Positions 29,468 to 38,625 are shown, counted from the first letter of the stretch. The stretch is DNA of 64,000 nucleotides from Falsiroseomonas sp051859025 (GCF_051859025.1 NZ_JBHYGL010000034.1:186001-250000); one strand, 5' to 3'. A program made the numbers and translations. Notes: generated by a model not told the origin, from the letters alone.

Positions 29468-29509
29468 GCAGCACCCCAGCCACCTGGGCATCAAGAAGCC
29501 GACACGAAA

Positions 29510-29531
29510 AAGGGGGCCTCACGGCCCCCTT
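29510..29531. terminator. Bidirectional intrinsic terminator
   Basis: Stem AAGGGGGCC/GGCCCCCTT with a 4-base loop, flanked by A-run on the left and T-rich sequence on the right. It can end transcription of the RTX/VCBS gene and of the convergent F0 operon. Confidence 0.82.
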
Positions 29532-29557
29532 TCTTCATTCCAGCGATGGAGCGGCGT

Positions 29558-30067
29558 TCAGGCCGCCTTCAGCGCCCGCGGCAGATCCGCCACGGCGGCG
29601 TCAATCAGCGCGGCATCCGCCTGGGCGTCCACCGTCTGCGCCAGCACGTCCCGCGCGGCGATGATCGCGATTTCCGCGGCGGCGTTGCGAACTTCCGTCA
29701 CGGCACCGGCCTCGGCGGCCGCGATCCGGTCCATCGCCATGCGCTCGCGGCGCTTGGCGGCGGTCTCGGCCTCCACCGCCGCGGCCTGGGCCAGGCGCTC
29801 GGCCTCGGCACGGGCGCGGGCGATCAGGTCCTCGGCTTCCGCCAGCGCGGCGGCGCGGTCGGCGATCGCCTGCTGGCGCATCGCCTCGGCTTCCGCGCGA
29901 AGCTGGGCGGCTTCGGCCAGCTCGGCCCGGATCCGGTCACCACGGCCATCGAGGCGCGAGGTGATCTGCTTCCAGCCGGTCTTCGCGACCAGAAGGACGA
30001 AGAGGACGAAGGAGACCGCGACCCAGAACTTCGGGTCGAGCCAGAAATGCGCGTAGTGATGTTCCAT
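29558..30067 (-). CDS. atpF: ATP synthase F0 subunit b
   Basis: A 169-residue stator subunit. One N-terminal membrane helix (FWVAVSFVLFVLLVAKTGW, ~14-32) is followed by a long Ala/Glu/Arg-rich coiled coil that dimerises with b' and reaches F1. It is the last gene of the F0 operon, 11 bp after b'. The alphaproteobacterial pattern of separate b and b' genes is kept. Confidence 0.9.
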   Translation of the reverse strand: MEHHYAHFWLDPKFWVAVSFVLFVLLVAKTGWKQITSRLDGRGDRIRAELAEAAQLRAEAEAMRQQAIADRAAALAEAEDLIARARAEAERLAQAAAVEAETAAKRRERMAMDRIAAAEAGAVTEVRNAAAEIAIIAARDVLAQTVDAQADAALIDAAVADLPRALKAA

Positions 30068-30078
30068 GGCGCGTCTCC

Positions 30079-30579
30079 TTAGCCCTGGCCGCGGGCGGCG
30101 AGCGCACGGTCCACGGCGGCACCCAGCGCCGCCTGGTCGCTGCGGCCGGTCAGCCGCACCAGCAGCGCATCCGCCGTCTCGGTCGAAACCTGGCGCAGCG
30201 CGCCCATGGCGGCGTCGCGGGCACGGCCGATGCGGGCTTCCGCCTCATCGATCTGCTTCGCCAGCCGGGCGGCCAGCGCGTCGGACCGTGCGGTGGTTTC
30301 CGCCTGGGCCGATGCCATCGCTTCCGCGATCGCGGCCTGCGCTTCCGCCCGGGCCTTGGCCGAGGCTTCGCGATAGGCAGCGATCGCCGCATCGGCTTCC
30401 GCCTTGGCGGCATGCGCGGCTTCGAGGTCACCCTCGATCCGCCGGCGGCGATCCTCCAGCACTTCCGCCACGCGCGGCAGCGCGTAGGTGGAAAGCACGA
30501 AGTAGAGCATCCCGAAGATGATCAGCAGCCAGACAATCTGGGCGATGATCAGCGGATTGCTGAACTCGAGCTGCGGCAT
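30079..30579 (-). CDS. atpF': ATP synthase F0 subunit b'
   Basis: A 166-residue second stator subunit, paralogous to b. It has a membrane helix at about 9-30 (IIAQIVWLLIIFGMLYFVLS) after a short polar start MPQLEFSNP, then YALPRVAEVLEDRRRRIEGDL and a coiled coil. It forms the b-b' heterodimer typical of alphaproteobacteria and chloroplasts. It follows atpE after 118 bp that hold two strong hairpins. Confidence 0.9.
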   Translation of the reverse strand: MPQLEFSNPLIIAQIVWLLIIFGMLYFVLSTYALPRVAEVLEDRRRRIEGDLEAAHAAKAEADAAIAAYREASAKARAEAQAAIAEAMASAQAETTARSDALAARLAKQIDEAEARIGRARDAAMGALRQVSTETADALLVRLTGRSDQAALGAAVDRALAARGQG

Positions 30580-30610
30580 GGTGTATCGGCTCTCCTCGGT
30601 CAGTCCGCCG

Positions 30611-30696
30611 GCACGCCGCCGGAAGTCTGGCGGCGTGCTTCGATCCCCTCGGCCACGGGCGGGAAGGCTCTCGCCCCGCCCGCCGCGGCGGGCGGG
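30611..30696 (-). promoter_or_regulatory. Two hairpins between atpE and the b' gene
   Basis: On the F0 transcript, first a perfect 22-bp palindrome (30675-30696, CCCGCCCGCCG with its complement) directly after the atpE stop, then a 10-bp stem GCACGCCGCC/GGCGGCGTGC (30611-30638). Such structures commonly protect the atpE message from 3' decay or cause partial termination, matching the higher need for subunit c. Confidence 0.7.
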
Positions 30697-30697
30697 A

Positions 30698-30922
30698 TCA
30701 GGTGAACAGGATGAGGAACGCGATCAGCAGCGCGAACAGCGCGACCGCTTCCGTGAGCGCGAAGCCCAGGATGCCGATCGGGAACACCGCATCGCGAGCC
30801 GCAGGATTGCGGGCCACGCTGGTGATCATCGCGGAGAAGATGTTGCCGATGCCGAGGCCCACGCCGAACAGCGCGATCACGGCGATGCCAGCCCCGAGGG
30901 CCTTCGCGGCAGCCACTTCCAT
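30698..30922 (-). CDS. atpE: ATP synthase F0 subunit c
   Basis: A 74-residue hairpin of two membrane helices that forms the rotor ring. The polar loop is ARNPAAR (Arg38, Asn39, Pro40) and the proton-carrying carboxylate is Glu58 (FALTEAVALF). The Gly-rich first helix (GVGLGIGNIFSA) allows tight packing. Residues that mark Na+-binding rings are absent, so it is a proton type. DCCD would be expected to label Glu58. Confidence 0.96.
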   Translation of the reverse strand: MEVAAAKALGAGIAVIALFGVGLGIGNIFSAMITSVARNPAARDAVFPIGILGFALTEAVALFALLIAFLILFT

Positions 30923-30988
30923 CTGTGTATCCTTCCGTCTTGTGTGAACTGGGGGTGGGATTGGTCTGAACGGTCGCCGGCCTGCGGA

Positions 30989-31744
30989 TCAGTGCAGGTG
31001 CACGGCGTCGTGCAGGTAGATGCTGGTGAGGATGGCGAAGACATACGCCTGGAGGAACGCCACCAGCACTTCGAAGCCGACCAGCGCGATGTTCACCCCG
31101 AGCGGCAGCACCGCCACGAAGGGACCGACGGCGCCCAGGCCACCGAGCAGGACGATGAAGGTGGCGAACACCTTCAGCATCACGTGGCCGGCGACCATGT
31201 TGGCGAACAGTCGGATGGACAGGCTGACCGGGCGCGAGAGGTAGGACACGATCTCGACCGGGATGATGATCGGCGCCAGCCAGATCGGCGCGCCTTCCGG
31301 GAAGAAGTATCCGAAGAACTTCCGGCCATGCAGCGTCAGCGCCACGGCCGTGATGAGGACGAACACGATCGCCGCCAGCGCGAAGGTCACCGCGATGTGG
31401 CTCGTGAAGGTGAAGGAATAGGGCAGCAGGCCCAGCAGGTTGCCGAACAGCACGAACATGAACAGCGTGAAGACGAAGGGGAAGAAGCGCTTCCCCTCAT
31501 CCCCGACCTGCCCCAGCACCAGGCCATGCACGAATTCGTAGGAGCTTTCGGCCAGGCTCTGCAGCCGGCCCGGAACCACCGCGCGGGCGGACATGCCGAA
31601 CATGATCAGCGCCGTGATCAGCCCTGCCGCCAGCAGCATATACGCATTGGACTGCGAGAACCCGACCGAGGAGCCGATCGGGCCCAGCACGGTCGCGAGC
31701 TCGAACTGGCTCAGCGCGTCGATCGTCTTACCTTCGGCGGCCAC
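30989..31744 (-). CDS. atpB: ATP synthase F0 subunit a
   Basis: A 251-residue membrane subunit that forms the proton half-channels. The essential Arg is in SLSIRLFANMVAGH; the C-terminal channel segment is FLQAYVFAILTSIYLHDAVH. The start is taken at the GTG at 31744 (first residues MAAEGKTIDALSQFE), as in homologues; an in-frame ATG at 31768 would add eight residues (MRRPGESR). It lies between atpI and atpE. Confidence 0.93.
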   Translation of the reverse strand: MAAEGKTIDALSQFELATVLGPIGSSVGFSQSNAYMLLAAGLITALIMFGMSARAVVPGRLQSLAESSYEFVHGLVLGQVGDEGKRFFPFVFTLFMFVLFGNLLGLLPYSFTFTSHIAVTFALAAIVFVLITAVALTLHGRKFFGYFFPEGAPIWLAPIIIPVEIVSYLSRPVSLSIRLFANMVAGHVMLKVFATFIVLLGGLGAVGPFVAVLPLGVNIALVGFEVLVAFLQAYVFAILTSIYLHDAVHLH

Positions 31745-31819
31745 TCTCGATTCCCCCGGTCGCCGCATCAGCGGCAGCCTCGATCCCTAACCAGCCCGCC
31801 GGGGATGAACCCCCCGGGC

Positions 31820-32116
31820 CTATTGCCGTGCCGCATCGCGTGGCTTGAACAGCCGATAGACGTTCAGGACACCCGCGACGCTGCCGAAGACGAAGAACAG
31901 AAGGAAGAGCCACGGCCAGGTGCCAAGCCAGCGGTCCAGGAACCAGCCAGCCGCCACGCCGACGACAAGTGCCGAGACAACCTCGACCCCCGCCCGAAAC
32001 CCGATGCCCCAGGTGCTGCCCGGCGGCAGGGTTCCCGATGTGCCGGGCTCGGGATCCATCCCTTGCCGCGACCGGGCCTGCCGGAGCCGATCCTCGAAGC
32101 CGTCTGGTTTCTTCAC
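31820..32116 (-). CDS. atpI: ATP synthase protein I (AtpI/AtpZ type)
   Basis: A 98-residue protein. The N-terminus is charged and disordered (to ~35), then two membrane helices (GFRAGVEVVSALVVGVAAGW and WPWLFLLFFVFGSVAGVLNV). AtpI helps assemble the c ring or admit Mg2+. It is the first gene of atpI-atpB-atpE-b'-b, 76 bp before the atpB start. The 153 bp separating it from mutY likely hold the operon promoter; I cannot place it. Confidence 0.9.
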   Translation of the reverse strand: MKKPDGFEDRLRQARSRQGMDPEPGTSGTLPPGSTWGIGFRAGVEVVSALVVGVAAGWFLDRWLGTWPWLFLLFFVFGSVAGVLNVYRLFKPRDAARQ

Positions 32117-32269
32117 GCCTGCTCTCCCCCGCGGTGCCCCGCCCGGAAGGCGCGCGCTCCCTACGATGTGGGGTTAGCAGTGTCAAGGCGATGGCTGCGG
32201 TGCAGCATGGCCGGGATGAAGGATTCGTGACGCGCGCGCCACCAGGAACGCCCTGCCATCGCCCCGGTT

Positions 32270-33328
32270 TCAGGCCCCCGCCAGGTCCAGCAGCCGCTTC
32301 ATGGCGGTGGGCATCGCGGCCCGCGCGGCGGCGGCGTCCCACCAGGAAAACCCCTCCAGCGCCAGGCCCTTCGGCGCCTCGGCCCGCCACAGCGCCATGC
32401 GCAGCTCGAAATGGGTGAAGCCATGCGCGGCCTCCCCGTTCAGGGGCTGCCAGGCGATGCCCGCCACCGGCGCGTGGGAAGCGGCCTCGGCAGCCCCCCA
32501 GGCTTCCTCCCGCCAGGGCGTCCCCGGCACCTCCAGCATCCCGCCGAGCAGCCCGGATTCGGGCCGCCGCCGCAGCAGCAGCCGCCCGGCGGCATCGGAC
32601 AGCAGGAAATGCACCCCGAAGCGGGTGGGCCGTGGCTTCTTCGCGGTCTTGCGCGGCAGGCTGGCCTGGATCCCCGCCTGCCGGGCCACGCAGCAATCCC
32701 GCCAGGGGCAGATGGCGCAGGCGGGGTTGCGGGGCGTGCAGACCGTGGCGCCCAGATCGAACAATGCCTGCGCGAAATCCCCCGGCCGGGCGCGGGCGGC
32801 GGCGTTTTCCATCCATCCCTGGGCGAGCATCGCCAGCCGTGCCTTGGCCGCCGGCAGGGGCTGGTCCACCGCATGGATGCGGGCTGTCACGCGCTCCACA
32901 TTCCCATCCGCCGGCACCACCGGCCGGCCGAAGGCGATCGCCGCCACCGCCGCCGCCGTGTAGGCACCGATTCCCGGAATTTTCCTCAGTTCCTCGACCG
33001 TGGTCGGGAACCCCCCCGCCGCCAGCGCCCTCGCCCCCGCATGCAGGTTCCGCGCCCGGGCGTAATAGCCGAGTCCCGCCCATTCCTCCGCCACCTCCTC
33101 CCAGGATGCGGCGGCTAGCCGCCCCACATCCGGGAAGCGGGCCAGGAACCGGGCATAGCGGGGGCCGACCGTCGCGACCGTGGTCTGCTGGAGCATGACC
33201 TCCGACAGCCAGACGCGGTAAGGATCAGGTTTGCCGCCCAGGGGGCCCGACGGCATCCGCCAGGGCAGGCTGCGCTTGTGCCGGTCGTACCAGGCCAGCA
33301 GAAGGGTGGGATCAGAAGAAGGGGTCAT
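32270..33328 (-). CDS. mutY: A/G-specific adenine glycosylase
   Basis: A 352-residue repair enzyme that removes adenine mispaired with 8-oxoguanine. It has the catalytic Glu in SEVMLQQTTVATV, a helix-hairpin-helix (IPGIGAYTAAAVAAIAFG), the catalytic Asp in VPADGNVERV and the [4Fe-4S] motif C-x6-C-x2-C-x5-C (CTPRNPACAICPWRDCC). The C-terminal NUDIX-like domain that recognises 8-oxoG follows (about 225-350). The ATG at 33328 lies 2 bp from the divergent dciA start; no good Shine-Dalgarno is visible. Confidence 0.95.
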   Translation of the reverse strand: MTPSSDPTLLLAWYDRHKRSLPWRMPSGPLGGKPDPYRVWLSEVMLQQTTVATVGPRYARFLARFPDVGRLAAASWEEVAEEWAGLGYYARARNLHAGARALAAGGFPTTVEELRKIPGIGAYTAAAVAAIAFGRPVVPADGNVERVTARIHAVDQPLPAAKARLAMLAQGWMENAAARARPGDFAQALFDLGATVCTPRNPACAICPWRDCCVARQAGIQASLPRKTAKKPRPTRFGVHFLLSDAAGRLLLRRRPESGLLGGMLEVPGTPWREEAWGAAEAASHAPVAGIAWQPLNGEAAHGFTHFELRMALWRAEAPKGLALEGFSWWDAAAARAAMPTAMKRLLDLAGA

Positions 33329-33330
33329 GC

Positions 33331-33792
33331 ATGGCGAAGGATGGGGACGACCGCCGATTCTCGACAGGGCCCCTGCCCGTGGGTGGCATGATCGCGCGCC
33401 TCACCCGCCCCGCCTTCCGCAAGCGCAGCCCCGCCGGCGCCCAGTTGATGGCCGATTGGCCCGATGTGGTCGGCCCCGCGCTCTCCGCCGTCACCCAGCC
33501 GCTGCGCCTTTCCGCCGGCACCCTGACGCTCGGCTGCGCCGGGCCGGTCGCCATGGAATTGCAGCATCTGGCGCCCGAGCTCATCGGCCGCATCAACGCC
33601 CATCTCGGCCGCGCGGCGGTGGAACGCCTGCGATTCGTCCAGCAGGCCCCGCCGGGCGCCGCCCCCGCCCGGCCGAAGCCCAAGCCGGTGGCCCTTCCCC
33701 CGGAGCTCGAAGCCCGCATCGCCTCGATGCCGGAGGGCGAGTTGCGGGATGCACTGGCAAAGCTGGCGCTTGGCGTCTATCGGAAGCGGTGA
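33331..33792 (+). CDS. dciA: DciA-family protein (DUF721), replicative helicase loader
   Basis: A 153-residue protein of the DciA/DUF721 family, the ancestral loader of the DnaB helicase in bacteria without DnaC/DnaI. The N-terminal DUF721 domain is visible (MADWPDVVGPALSAVTQPLR, LTLGCAGPVAMELQHLAPEL, INAHLGRAAVERLRF; residues ~40-108). The C-terminal tail is Pro/Lys then helical and basic. AGAAGGGG lies 7 bases before the ATG. It starts the dciA-dsbA-smc gene string seen in many alphaproteobacteria. Confidence 0.88.
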   Translation: MAKDGDDRRFSTGPLPVGGMIARLTRPAFRKRSPAGAQLMADWPDVVGPALSAVTQPLRLSAGTLTLGCAGPVAMELQHLAPELIGRINAHLGRAAVERLRFVQQAPPGAAPARPKPKPVALPPELEARIASMPEGELRDALAKLALGVYRKR

Positions 33793-33865
33793 CTGGCCGG
33801 GCGCTTCCCGGCCTCCCGCCCCCTTCGGCTTTGTCCGGAGGAGGCCGAAATCGGAGTCTGCCCGG

Positions 33866-34495
33866 ATGACCGACCGCCGTTCGCTCCTCGCCCTCGCCGC
33901 CGCCGCCCCGCTCCTTGGCGCCCGTGCCGCCCTGGCCCAGGCCCCCGCAGCCCCGGCGCCGCTGGCCGCCGACGACCCCCGGATGACGGAACGCAGCATC
34001 GGCCGTGCCGGCGCGCCCACCGTCATCGAATACTTCTCCCTCACCTGCGGCCATTGCGCGTCCTTCCACAAGGACACCATGCCCCGCGTGAAGCGCGAAC
34101 TGGTGGATACCGGCCGCGTCCGCATCGTCTTCCGCGACTTCCCGCTGGATGCGGTGGGGCTCGCCGCCGCCCAGGTCGCCCGCAGCCTGCCGGCCGAACG
34201 CTATGAGCCTTTCGTCGCCACCCTGTTCCAGCAGCAGGACCGCTGGGCCTTCGCCCGCGGCGCCAACCCGCAGGAGGAGTTGTTCAAGATCGCGGCCGTG
34301 GCCGGCATGTCCCGCGCCCAGTTCGACGCGGCGATCGGCGACCAGGCCCTGGCCCGCGGCATCCTGGAACAGCGCGTGGCCGGCCAGCAGCAGCACAACG
34401 TGAACTCCACGCCGACCTTCGTCTTCGGCACGCGGTCCGTCCCCGGGAACATGGCCTTCGACCGCTTCGCCGCCCTGGTCGCCGAGATCCGATAA
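33866..34495 (+). CDS. DsbA-family periplasmic thiol oxidoreductase
   Basis: A 209-residue exported thioredoxin-fold protein. The signal peptide (1-25) is Ala-rich. The active site is CGHC in EYFSLTCGHCASFHKD (about residues 56-59). The cis-Pro loop is NSTPTFVFG, near residue 178. It resembles the DsbA/Com1 group common beside smc in alphaproteobacteria. It should introduce or shuffle disulfides in exported proteins. The start at 33866 is chosen for the signal peptide. The smc start follows after 23 bp. Confidence 0.9.
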   Translation: MTDRRSLLALAAAAPLLGARAALAQAPAAPAPLAADDPRMTERSIGRAGAPTVIEYFSLTCGHCASFHKDTMPRVKRELVDTGRVRIVFRDFPLDAVGLAAAQVARSLPAERYEPFVATLFQQQDRWAFARGANPQEELFKIAAVAGMSRAQFDAAIGDQALARGILEQRVAGQQQHNVNSTPTFVFGTRSVPGNMAFDRFAALVAEIR

Positions 34496-34518
34496 GGCAG
34501 GCCGCGCGGGCCACCAGC

Positions 34519-37500
34519 ATGGAGGCCGAGGCCCCCACTCCGCCGGAGGCAGCCCCTCCGGAGGACCCCGCGCGGACGGATGCGCAGGCGGAGGCCGCGC
34601 GCCATGCGCGCCTCACCCGCCTGCGCATCGCCGGCTTCAAATCCTTCGCGGAGCCGACGATCGTCGAGGTGATGCCGGGCCTGACCGGCATTGTCGGCCC
34701 CAATGGCTGCGGCAAGTCCAACGTGGTCGAGGCCCTCCGCTGGGCCATGGGCGAGACCAATGCGCGGTCCATGCGCGGTGGCGAGATGGACGACGTCATC
34801 TTCGCCGGCACCGCGACCCGCCCGGGCCGCAACCTGGCGGAGGTGACGCTCTCGCTCGAGGACGCCGCCGGCCTGGCGCCGCCCCCGAATGCGGAGGCCC
34901 CGGAGCTTGAAATCGTCCGCAAGATCGCGCGCGGAGAGGGTTCCTCCTTCCGCGTGAACGGCCGCGAACTCCGCGCCCGCGATGTACAGACGATGTTCGC
35001 CGATATCGGCTCCGGCGCCCGCTCCTCCGCCATGGTCAGCCAGGGCCGCGTCTCCTCCCTCATCCAGGCGAAGCCGGAAGACCGGCGCGCGGTGCTGGAG
35101 GAAGCCGCCGGCATTGCGGGCCTGCGCGCCCGCAAGCACGAAGCCGAACTGAAGCTCCGCCAGGCCGAGAACAATCTGGCCCGGGCCGAGGACCTGATCG
35201 GCCAGATGGAATCCGGCCGCCAGAACTTGCAGCGCCAGGCCCGCCAGGCCGCGCGCTACCGCAACATCTCCGGCCTGGTGCGGCAGGCGGAGGTCGAATG
35301 GCTCGCCATCCTCCGCGCCCGCGCCCAGGCCGCCCTCACCCACGCCCGCGACGCCTATACCAATGCGAAGCGCGCCACCGGCGATGCCGAGGCCGCCGCG
35401 GAAGCCGCCGCCCGCCGCGCCTTCGCCGCCGAACAGGGCATGCCCGGGCCGAGGGAGGCCGAGGGCGCCGCCCGCACCGCCCTCGAACGCCGGCGCGTGG
35501 AGGCCGAGACGCTGGGCGCCGAGGAAGCCCGGGCACGGGAAGCCCTGGCCGCGGCGGAGGCCCGCCACGCCGCCATGGCGCGGGATCTGGACCACGCCGC
35601 CCGCGTCGATGCCGATGCCGGCGCCGCCGAGAGCCGGTTGCTGGCGGAGGCCGAGGAACTGGCCGCCATGGCCGCCGCCCTGCCCGCCCGGGCGCAGGAG
35701 GCCGAGAGTCTGGAAGCCCAGGCCACCGCCGCCGTCGCCGCCGCCGCCGAGGCCGCCGACCGCGCGACGGAAGCCAGCGCGGAAGCCGCCGCCGCCGCGG
35801 GCGCCCTGGCCACCGCGGAACAGGAAGCCGCGACGCGCGCCGGCCGCCTCGCCCAGGCGCAGGCGAAGCTGGACCAGGACACGCGCGCCGCCCGCGCCGC
35901 CATGGTCCCGGATGCCGAACGCGCCGCCGCCGCCACCGCCGTCACCACAGCCGAATCGACCCTGGCGGAGGCCGAACAGGCCCTCGCCGCCGCCGAAGCC
36001 GCCCGCGCCACCGCCCAGGCCGCCCACGAAACGGCCCGCCGCGCGGCGGGGGAGGCCGAGACCGCCGAATCCCGCGCCACCAACGCCCTGCAGGCCGCGG
36101 AACAGACCGCCCGCCGCACCGCGGACCAGCATGCCCGCCTTTCCGCCGAACGCGACCAGGCCCGCGCAAGCGCCGTGCCCGCCGCCGAACTCGAAGCCGC
36201 CCGCGCCGAAGCCGCCCGCACCGCCGCCGCCCTGACCGAGGCGCGCCGTGCGCTGGAAGGCGCGGAGGCCGCCCGCGCGGCCGCCCAGTCCCGCCACGAA
36301 CAGGCCCGCGCCGCCGCCAGCGAGGCCGAGGGCACCCGCGCCCGCGCCGCTGCCGAAGCCGCGGCCCTGACCGAAGTGCTCCGCGCGCGGGAAGCCGGCA
36401 GCGCCCTGCCGCCCGTGCTGGACAGCATCACCGTCCCCCCCGGCCTGGAAGCCGCGCTCGGCGCCGCGATCGGGGAGGCGCTGGATTCCGCGCTGGAGGA
36501 AGTGGCGCCGAAGCATTGGCGCGCCATGCCGCCGCTGGACCCGATGCCGCCGCTGCCGGCCGGCGCCACCCCCCTGTCGCGCCTGGTGGAGGCCCCGCCA
36601 GCGCTCGGCCGCGCCCTGTCCCAGGTCGGCCTGTTGCCAAAGGGGCTGGACGGCGCCGCGCTGATGGCACTCCTGAAGCCGGGCCAGGCGCTGGTGACGG
36701 AGGAAGGCGCGGTCTGGCGCTGGGATGGCCATTGCCTCCGCGCCGGCGCGCCGACCCCAGGCGCCGTCCGCCTCGCCCAGCGCAACGCGCTCCGCGCCGC
36801 CGGCATCCGCCAGGACCGGGCCGAGGCCGCCGCCGCCGCCGCCGCGGAGGCCCGGAAACAGGCCGCCACCGACGAAACCCATGCCCGGGCCGAGGAAGCG
36901 GCGCGCCGCGACACCCGCGCCCAGGCCGAACGCGCCCAGGCCGCCGCCGCCACGACGCTCGACCGCATCGCCGCCCGCGCCCAGCAGGCGGAACAGCGCC
37001 TGGCGGCCCTGGCGCCGGAGATCGAGCGCCTGGACCGGGAGCGGGAGGGCGCGAATGCGGCGCTGGCCGCCGCGCGGGAAGCCCGCGCCGCCGCCCCCGA
37101 TGCCGCCGCCGCCCGGCAGGCGAGGACGCTTGCCGCCAATGACGAACAGGCCCGCATCCGCGCCGAATCCGCCGCCCGCGATGCCCGCCGCAACGCCGAA
37201 CAGCGCCTGGCCGCCGCGCGCGATGCAGCCCGCCGCCTGGAAGCCCGCGCCACGGAAGCCGCCGCGCGCCTCGCCGCGCTGGAACCCGAACTCGCCCGGG
37301 TGACGGCGGAGCGCGAGGCTGCCGACGCGGCACTGGCCCAGGCGCGGCAGGCCCGCGCCGCGGCGCCCGACCTCGCCGCGCTGCGCGCCGCCGTGGACCA
37401 GGCCCGGGCGGCACTCGCGGAAGCCCGGGCCAATGAGGCCGGTTGCCGCGACACCCGCGCCATGCTGGCCGCCGAGGCCACGCGCATCACCACCCGCCAG

Positions 37501-38625
37501 GCCGCCATCGGCCCGGAGCGGGAGGAATGGGCCCGCCGGCGCGCCGAGGCCGCCGCCCGCCGCGCCGAACTCGCCGCCCGCGCCGGTGAAGCCGCGGCCG
37601 AACGCGAAGCCCTGTCCGACGCGCCGGAGGCCGCCGCCGCCCGCCGTGCCGCCGCCGGCCGTGTCCTGGCGGAGGCCGAGGCCACCCACGCCGCCGCTGC
37701 CGCCGCCCTGACCGCCGCCGAGCGCGAGGACCGGGAGGCGGCGCTGGCCCGCCGCACCGCCGACGCCGCCTTCGCCCAGGCGCGGGAAGCCCAGCTCCGC
37801 ACCGAAGGCGCAGCATCCCAGGCCGAGGCCGCCGCGCTGGCGGTGGAGGAACGGATCGTCGAGCGCCTCGGCGAAGGCCACCCAGACCTGCCGGAGGAGG
37901 TCGGCGAGCTGACCGACCAGGCGGAGGAGAAGGCCCGGAAGAAGGTCGATCGCCTGACCAAGGAACGGGAGGAGATGGGCCCCGTGAACCTCCGGGCGGA
38001 GGTCGAGTTGAACGAGCTCGACGCCGCCCGCGCCAAGATCGAGCAGGACCGGCAGGAGGTGGCGACCGCCATCGCCAAGCTGCGCGGGTCCATCGGGCAC
38101 CTGAACCGGGAAGGACGGGAACGCCTGCGCGTGGTCTTCGACAAGGTCGATGCCGAATTCCGCGGGTTGTTCACGCGGCTGTTCGGCGGTGGCCGCGCGC
38201 ATCTGGCGCTGGTCGGCAGCGATGATCCGCTGGAGGCGGGGCTCGAGATCTATGCGGAGCCGCCGGGCAAGAAGCTCTCCTCACTTGCCCTGCTGTCGGG
38301 CGGCGAACAGGCGCTGACGGCGCTCTCCCTCGTCTTCGCCGTCTTCCGCTGCAACCCCGCCCCGGTCTGCGTGCTGGACGAGGTGGATGCACCGCTCGAC
38401 GACGCCAACGTGGAACGCCTGTGCGACCTGCTGGAGATCATGGCCAGGCCCGCGGAGGAAGGCGGCGGCGGCACGCGCTTCCTCATCGTCACGCACCACC
38501 CCCTGACCATGGCGCGGATGCATCGCCTCTATGGCGTGACGATGCAGGAACGCGGCGTGTCCCGCCTGCTGAGCGTTGATCTCCAGCGCGCGGTTGAACT
38601 GGTGGATGGCGCCGCGCCGGGCTGA
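34519..38625 (+). CDS. smc: Chromosome segregation protein SMC
   Basis: A 1368-residue condensin ATPase that extrudes DNA loops with ScpA/ScpB. The N-terminal half of the ATPase has Walker A GPNGCGKSN (residues ~60-68), followed by MRGGEMDDVIFAG. Two very long coiled coils flank a hinge near 600-700 (LPPVLDSITVPPGLEAALGA). The C-terminal half has signature LLSGGEQALTALSL and Walker B VCVLDEVDAPLDD. It is about 180 residues longer than usual because the coils are extended and extremely Ala/Glu/Arg-rich. The N-terminal 30 residues are an acidic extension. No frameshift seen. Confidence 0.95.
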   Translation: MEAEAPTPPEAAPPEDPARTDAQAEAARHARLTRLRIAGFKSFAEPTIVEVMPGLTGIVGPNGCGKSNVVEALRWAMGETNARSMRGGEMDDVIFAGTATRPGRNLAEVTLSLEDAAGLAPPPNAEAPELEIVRKIARGEGSSFRVNGRELRARDVQTMFADIGSGARSSAMVSQGRVSSLIQAKPEDRRAVLEEAAGIAGLRARKHEAELKLRQAENNLARAEDLIGQMESGRQNLQRQARQAARYRNISGLVRQAEVEWLAILRARAQAALTHARDAYTNAKRATGDAEAAAEAAARRAFAAEQGMPGPREAEGAARTALERRRVEAETLGAEEARAREALAAAEARHAAMARDLDHAARVDADAGAAESRLLAEAEELAAMAAALPARAQEAESLEAQATAAVAAAAEAADRATEASAEAAAAAGALATAEQEAATRAGRLAQAQAKLDQDTRAARAAMVPDAERAAAATAVTTAESTLAEAEQALAAAEAARATAQAAHETARRAAGEAETAESRATNALQAAEQTARRTADQHARLSAERDQARASAVPAAELEAARAEAARTAAALTEARRALEGAEAARAAAQSRHEQARAAASEAEGTRARAAAEAAALTEVLRAREAGSALPPVLDSITVPPGLEAALGAAIGEALDSALEEVAPKHWRAMPPLDPMPPLPAGATPLSRLVEAPPALGRALSQVGLLPKGLDGAALMALLKPGQALVTEEGAVWRWDGHCLRAGAPTPGAVRLAQRNALRAAGIRQDRAEAAAAAAAEARKQAATDETHARAEEAARRDTRAQAERAQAAAATTLDRIAARAQQAEQRLAALAPEIERLDREREGANAALAAAREARAAAPDAAAARQARTLAANDEQARIRAESAARDARRNAEQRLAAARDAARRLEARATEAAARLAALEPELARVTAEREAADAALAQARQARAAAPDLAALRAAVDQARAALAEARANEAGCRDTRAMLAAEATRITTRQAAIGPEREEWARRRAEAAARRAELAARAGEAAAEREALSDAPEAAAARRAAAGRVLAEAEATHAAAAAALTAAEREDREAALARRTADAAFAQAREAQLRTEGAASQAEAAALAVEERIVERLGEGHPDLPEEVGELTDQAEEKARKKVDRLTKEREEMGPVNLRAEVELNELDAARAKIEQDRQEVATAIAKLRGSIGHLNREGRERLRVVFDKVDAEFRGLFTRLFGGGRAHLALVGSDDPLEAGLEIYAEPPGKKLSSLALLSGGEQALTALSLVFAVFRCNPAPVCVLDEVDAPLDDANVERLCDLLEIMARPAEEGGGGTRFLIVTHHPLTMARMHRLYGVTMQERGVSRLLSVDLQRAVELVDGAAPG

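Noticed and set aside
34201..38202. A 1333-codon open frame antisense to smc
   Set aside because: High GC and Ala/Glu codons of smc keep the opposite frame open; its translation is Gly/Ala/Arg low complexity with no domain. Same reasoning applies to other long antisense frames, e.g. at 20941-22191 and 48679-51219.
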